A stretch of 64,000 bases of DNA from assembly GCF_963576615.1 (NCBI RefSeq), contig NC_088709.1:13832764-13896763 (forward strand), written 5' to 3'. A model generated the notes under the pieces. It was not told where the DNA came from and ran no database searches. It worked only from the letters and a program-made list of their open reading frames with translations. Below, piece by piece: positions 36,288 to 64,000 of the stretch. A program made the translations under genes and the position numbers. Each line of letters begins with the position of its first letter. Position 1 is the stretch's first letter. This DNA comes from Watersipora subatra. Taxonomy: Eukaryota > Bryozoa > Gymnolaemata > Cheilostomatida > Watersiporidae.

Positions 36288-36348
36288 GAAGAGTAGCGAA
36301 TGCGTAGAAATTGGTTGTCAACGGGGGACAGCGTAAGGCACCAGAGAG

Positions 36349-37044
36349 GTGCAAGTGTCTATGGGGTATGATAGAGAACACAGTCACGATGAGGTAAGGG
36401 AAGGAGTTGAGAAAGTAGCTGAACCAGTGTCTGTAATGGAAAAGGTTTGCTCTTTTTTAGCCGAATTATCCAGCAATGGAATGTTAGACAGAGAAGGTCA
36501 TAAGAAAAAGGTAGCAGAGATTGAAAGAGAGGAAATGGAGGTGCGGAGGAAGTCGAAGGAGAAATTGGCTAAGCTGAAAGCCAAACGGGAGGCAGCAGTC
36601 ATGGAGTTGGAAAATGTCAAGGCATTCAGGGTAGTGGTGCAGGAGTTAGCCGAGGTTCAGAGCAGAATTGCTGGTAGCAGACCTGCACTGGTTGCAGGTG
36701 AGGTCGAGCTAGATAGGTCTGGGCCTATGCCAACTCCCAGCTCTGTGGTGCCATCCCCTGTGCAGCCGGTTACGGCCCAGGTGGAGACCTCCCACAGGAA
36801 GCCTGTCGAGCCTGCCTCTTACTGGGGAGAGCGAGGTAAAGACGGAAGAGACGGAGATGAGGTTGAGGAGTCATTACTGACCCAACCAAAAGACTCCGGG
36901 CTAGTCAGGGTTGGTGGAAGTAGTGTTGGAGATGTTGGTGGAAGTAGTGTTGGTAGTGACAGTGGTCACAGTATAAGTATTGGTAGCGGCGGAGGTCATG
37001 GTTATGGAAAAGCCAGTGCAGACTGGCAATGGAGCTGGCAGTAG
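36349..37044 (+). CDS. Coiled-coil ORF in the 3' part of the LTR element
   Basis: About 231 codons; the first ATG (36361) begins MGYDREHSHDE. The middle is a highly charged helix (HKKKVAEIEREEMEVRRKSK, then EKLAKLKAKREAAVMELENV) that should form a coiled coil. The C-terminal third is rich in Pro, Gly and Ser (VGGSSVGDVGGSSVGSDSG). There is no signal peptide, membrane segment or envelope-like feature, and no RT or integrase motif. It sits between the deleted pol region and the polypurine tract, where some LTR elements carry extra genes. Its function is unknown; it could be an element-specific accessory protein or a captured host fragment. Confidence 0.55.
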   Translation: MQVSMGYDREHSHDEVREGVEKVAEPVSVMEKVCSFLAELSSNGMLDREGHKKKVAEIEREEMEVRRKSKEKLAKLKAKREAAVMELENVKAFRVVVQELAEVQSRIAGSRPALVAGEVELDRSGPMPTPSSVVPSPVQPVTAQVETSHRKPVEPASYWGERGKDGRDGDEVEESLLTQPKDSGLVRVGGSSVGDVGGSSVGSDSGHSISIGSGGGHGYGKASADWQWSWQ

Positions 37045-37192
37045 CGAGAAGAGTACTTTAGATGGTGGCACAGGGTCAGACAAGCCAGAGGCATAGCCTA
37101 TGGAGACTGCCCTAATGGAGTCAGGTAACGAGCAACACAAGTAAGGTAAGTTACTATGTCTGCTTGTTGGTAGTGATGGAGTAGCCCAAAAC

Positions 37193-37212
37193 AAAAAGAA
37201 AAAAAGAAAGGG
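37193..37212 (+). promoter_or_regulatory. Polypurine tract of the LTR element
   Basis: Uninterrupted A/G run (AAAAAGAAAAAAAGAAAGGG) ending two bases before the 3' LTR. It is the usual plus-strand priming site. Confidence 0.8.
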
Positions 37213-37214
37213 CA

Positions 37215-37446
37215 TGTTGTATTATGGGATTTGTTAGGCTCAGGCTATATTGGTGTCTGAGCTCAAGGCAGTACAGGTGGTCTTGGTAATTACGGTGAGT
37301 GCATAAAGCAGGATAAAGCTAGTGGGTAAAGCTAGCAGATAAGCTAGTTTAAGGCAGTATAGGAGAGGATATAAGGCAGTGTAACGAAAGACGGAGGCTT
37401 CCTCATCTTCACATCAGTACATGTGAGTACATCGATTTATACAACA
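37215..37446 (+). repeat. 3' LTR
   Basis: 232 bp, same ends as the 5' LTR with three substitutions. Followed by CCACCTTTGATAATC, which continues the repeat seen at the empty site near 16412. Confidence 0.95.
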
Positions 37447-38173
37447 CCACCTTTGATAATCTTCAGCATATTGTGTATATTAGATTAGATTGTGTATATT
37501 ATATTCATCTTAGAATGAAAACGATTAAATATACTTCATATCTAAAAAAAACCAAGTTAATTTGATTAGCATTTAGCTATTTAGTATAAGAAAACTAGTA
37601 TAGCATCTGAAAATAATTGCACACCTTTTTGTGGTTTTGTTTACTTTTGAAAGCTAGCGGCTATGCAACAGTCCGCCTATCGATTTAGTTTTAGTCAATC
37701 ATGAATGTACTTGACTTTTAGTGTTTTGGCGCTCATTTAACTATGTGTAATGCTATAAACAAAACTCAGTCGTGCAAAAACTGAGTTTAAAACACACAAA
37801 AATGTTAAAACGTATATTAAGCATTATGCTGGAGCCGCTACAACTGGAAAGTCACGTGTAGTTAGGTCATAGCCATCAAATTTTACGGCATCGATAGGCG
37901 GTTTTACACAACATCGATGGTTGCGGAAATTTCCTTGGGTGATTCACATAGTCGTGACTGCGTCCATTTATAATCTCGCCCTTACGTATCTGATAATCTA
38001 TTCGGAGGCTAGTCCTGCTTGGGTATCGAGGCTAACTAGTAAAACGAAAACACAGAAAGGAATTTAATATTATTCTGCAAACTTTGCGATCGTCACACCT
38101 CCAGATACGTTTAGAATATTTTTTATAATAACAATAGCCAACGGCAAACGCCTTGTCTTTGAATCTAACAGTC

Positions 38174-63624
<25,451 letters not shown>

Positions 63625-63740
63625 ATGAGACAACTTCAGATTGAGAAGATAATCAGAATGTGTCCCGTTAGTTAATCATAACGATGGACCTGTATCAGCT
63701 ACTGATGCTGGCCTCGGCTCTTATTTTAATCTTAAACTTA

Positions 63741-63956
63741 CTGCAGAGTTATGAGAGACCTGGATGGTCATGAGCCTTCCTCTGCTACTCCTGTCTGCAG
63801 AGTTATGAGAGACCTGGATGGTCACGAGCCTTCCTCTGCTACTCCTGTCTGCAGAGTTATGAGAGACCTGGATGGTCACGAGCCTTCCTCTGCCACTCCT
63901 GTCTGCAGAGTTATGAGAGACCTGGATGGTCACGAGGCCTCCTCTGTTACTCCTAT
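63741..63956. repeat. 54-bp tandem repeat, 4 units, downstream of copine stop
   Basis: CTGCAGAGTTATGAGAGACC recurs every 54 bp at 63741, 63795, 63849 and 63903. Frames are open on both strands because 54 is a multiple of 3. Each unit ends in a pyrimidine tract plus CTGCAG, resembling a splice acceptor. It is probably in the 3' UTR or just beyond. Confidence 0.93.
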
Positions 63957-64000
63957 CCAATGCATAGCAAGTATTTTAGTAACAACTTCGGTTACCTTTG

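Larger units (their letters stand above)
33511..37446 (+). mobile_element. LTR retrotransposon, gag-pro only, no RT or integrase
   Basis: It is bounded by two 232-bp LTRs with perfect 8-bp ends TGTTGTAT/ATACAACA. A primer-binding-site candidate follows the 5' LTR and a polypurine tract precedes the 3' LTR. Flanking 5-mers are CTACC and CCACC, a likely target duplication with one change. Internal order: gag, retropepsin, a 401-bp inserted segment, then a coiled-coil ORF. No reverse transcriptase, RNase H or integrase motifs occur, so any movement would need enzymes from a related element. The LTRs differ at three sites, which suggests a recent insertion. Confidence 0.93.

Overview
This window is nuclear DNA of an animal, most likely an invertebrate. 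It is AT-rich, the genes are split by GT-AG introns, and mobile elements and tandem repeats fill most of the space. There are no operons, ribosome binding sites or CRISPR arrays. The species cannot be read from the sequence; a lophotrochozoan such as a mollusc or bryozoan is only a guess.

Layout. (1) 1-2012 (+): the 3' end of an ACBD5-type peroxisomal acyl-CoA-binding protein, with a FFAT-like motif and a C-terminal tail anchor. (2) 2.4-7.4 kb: a foldback element, a tRNA-derived SINE whose tail runs into a 1.86 kb array of 15-bp units, and a second GC-rich 15/16-bp array. (3) 7.5-14.7 kb and 28.15-33.13 kb (both minus strand): two direct copies of a segment holding a complete six-exon ABHD11-like mitochondrial hydrolase gene. 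Each copy encodes 305 residues; the proteins differ at 15 positions. Each copy has its own intron insertions, including Helitrons in copy 1. (4) 14.8-28 kb, between the copies: a hAT MITE with a perfect 8-bp target duplication, a foldback element, a (CT/CA) microsatellite, a Helitron, a PIF1/Helitron helicase fragment and a broken hAT transposase. (5) 33.5-37.4 kb: a young LTR retrotransposon with 232-bp LTRs that differ at three positions. It encodes gag, a protease in the same frame after one UGA codon, and a coiled-coil ORF, but no reverse transcriptase or integrase. (6) 38.17-63.62 kb (+): a complete copine gene with 17 coding exon positions (557 residues), carrying C2A, C2B and a vWA/copine domain.

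The main find is in copine. Exon 4 exists as two adjacent 104-nt versions (4a and 4b) separated by only 35 nt. Either version keeps the frame and both encode the same part of C2A. The gap is too short to be spliced and 104 is not a multiple of 3, so the pair should be mutually exclusive. The three host genes are unrelated in function (peroxisome-ER lipid handling, mitochondrial hydrolase, Ca2+-dependent membrane binding), and nothing suggests they are co-regulated.

All gene models were made by hand from splice-site phase and family motifs. No search, alignment or folding program was run.
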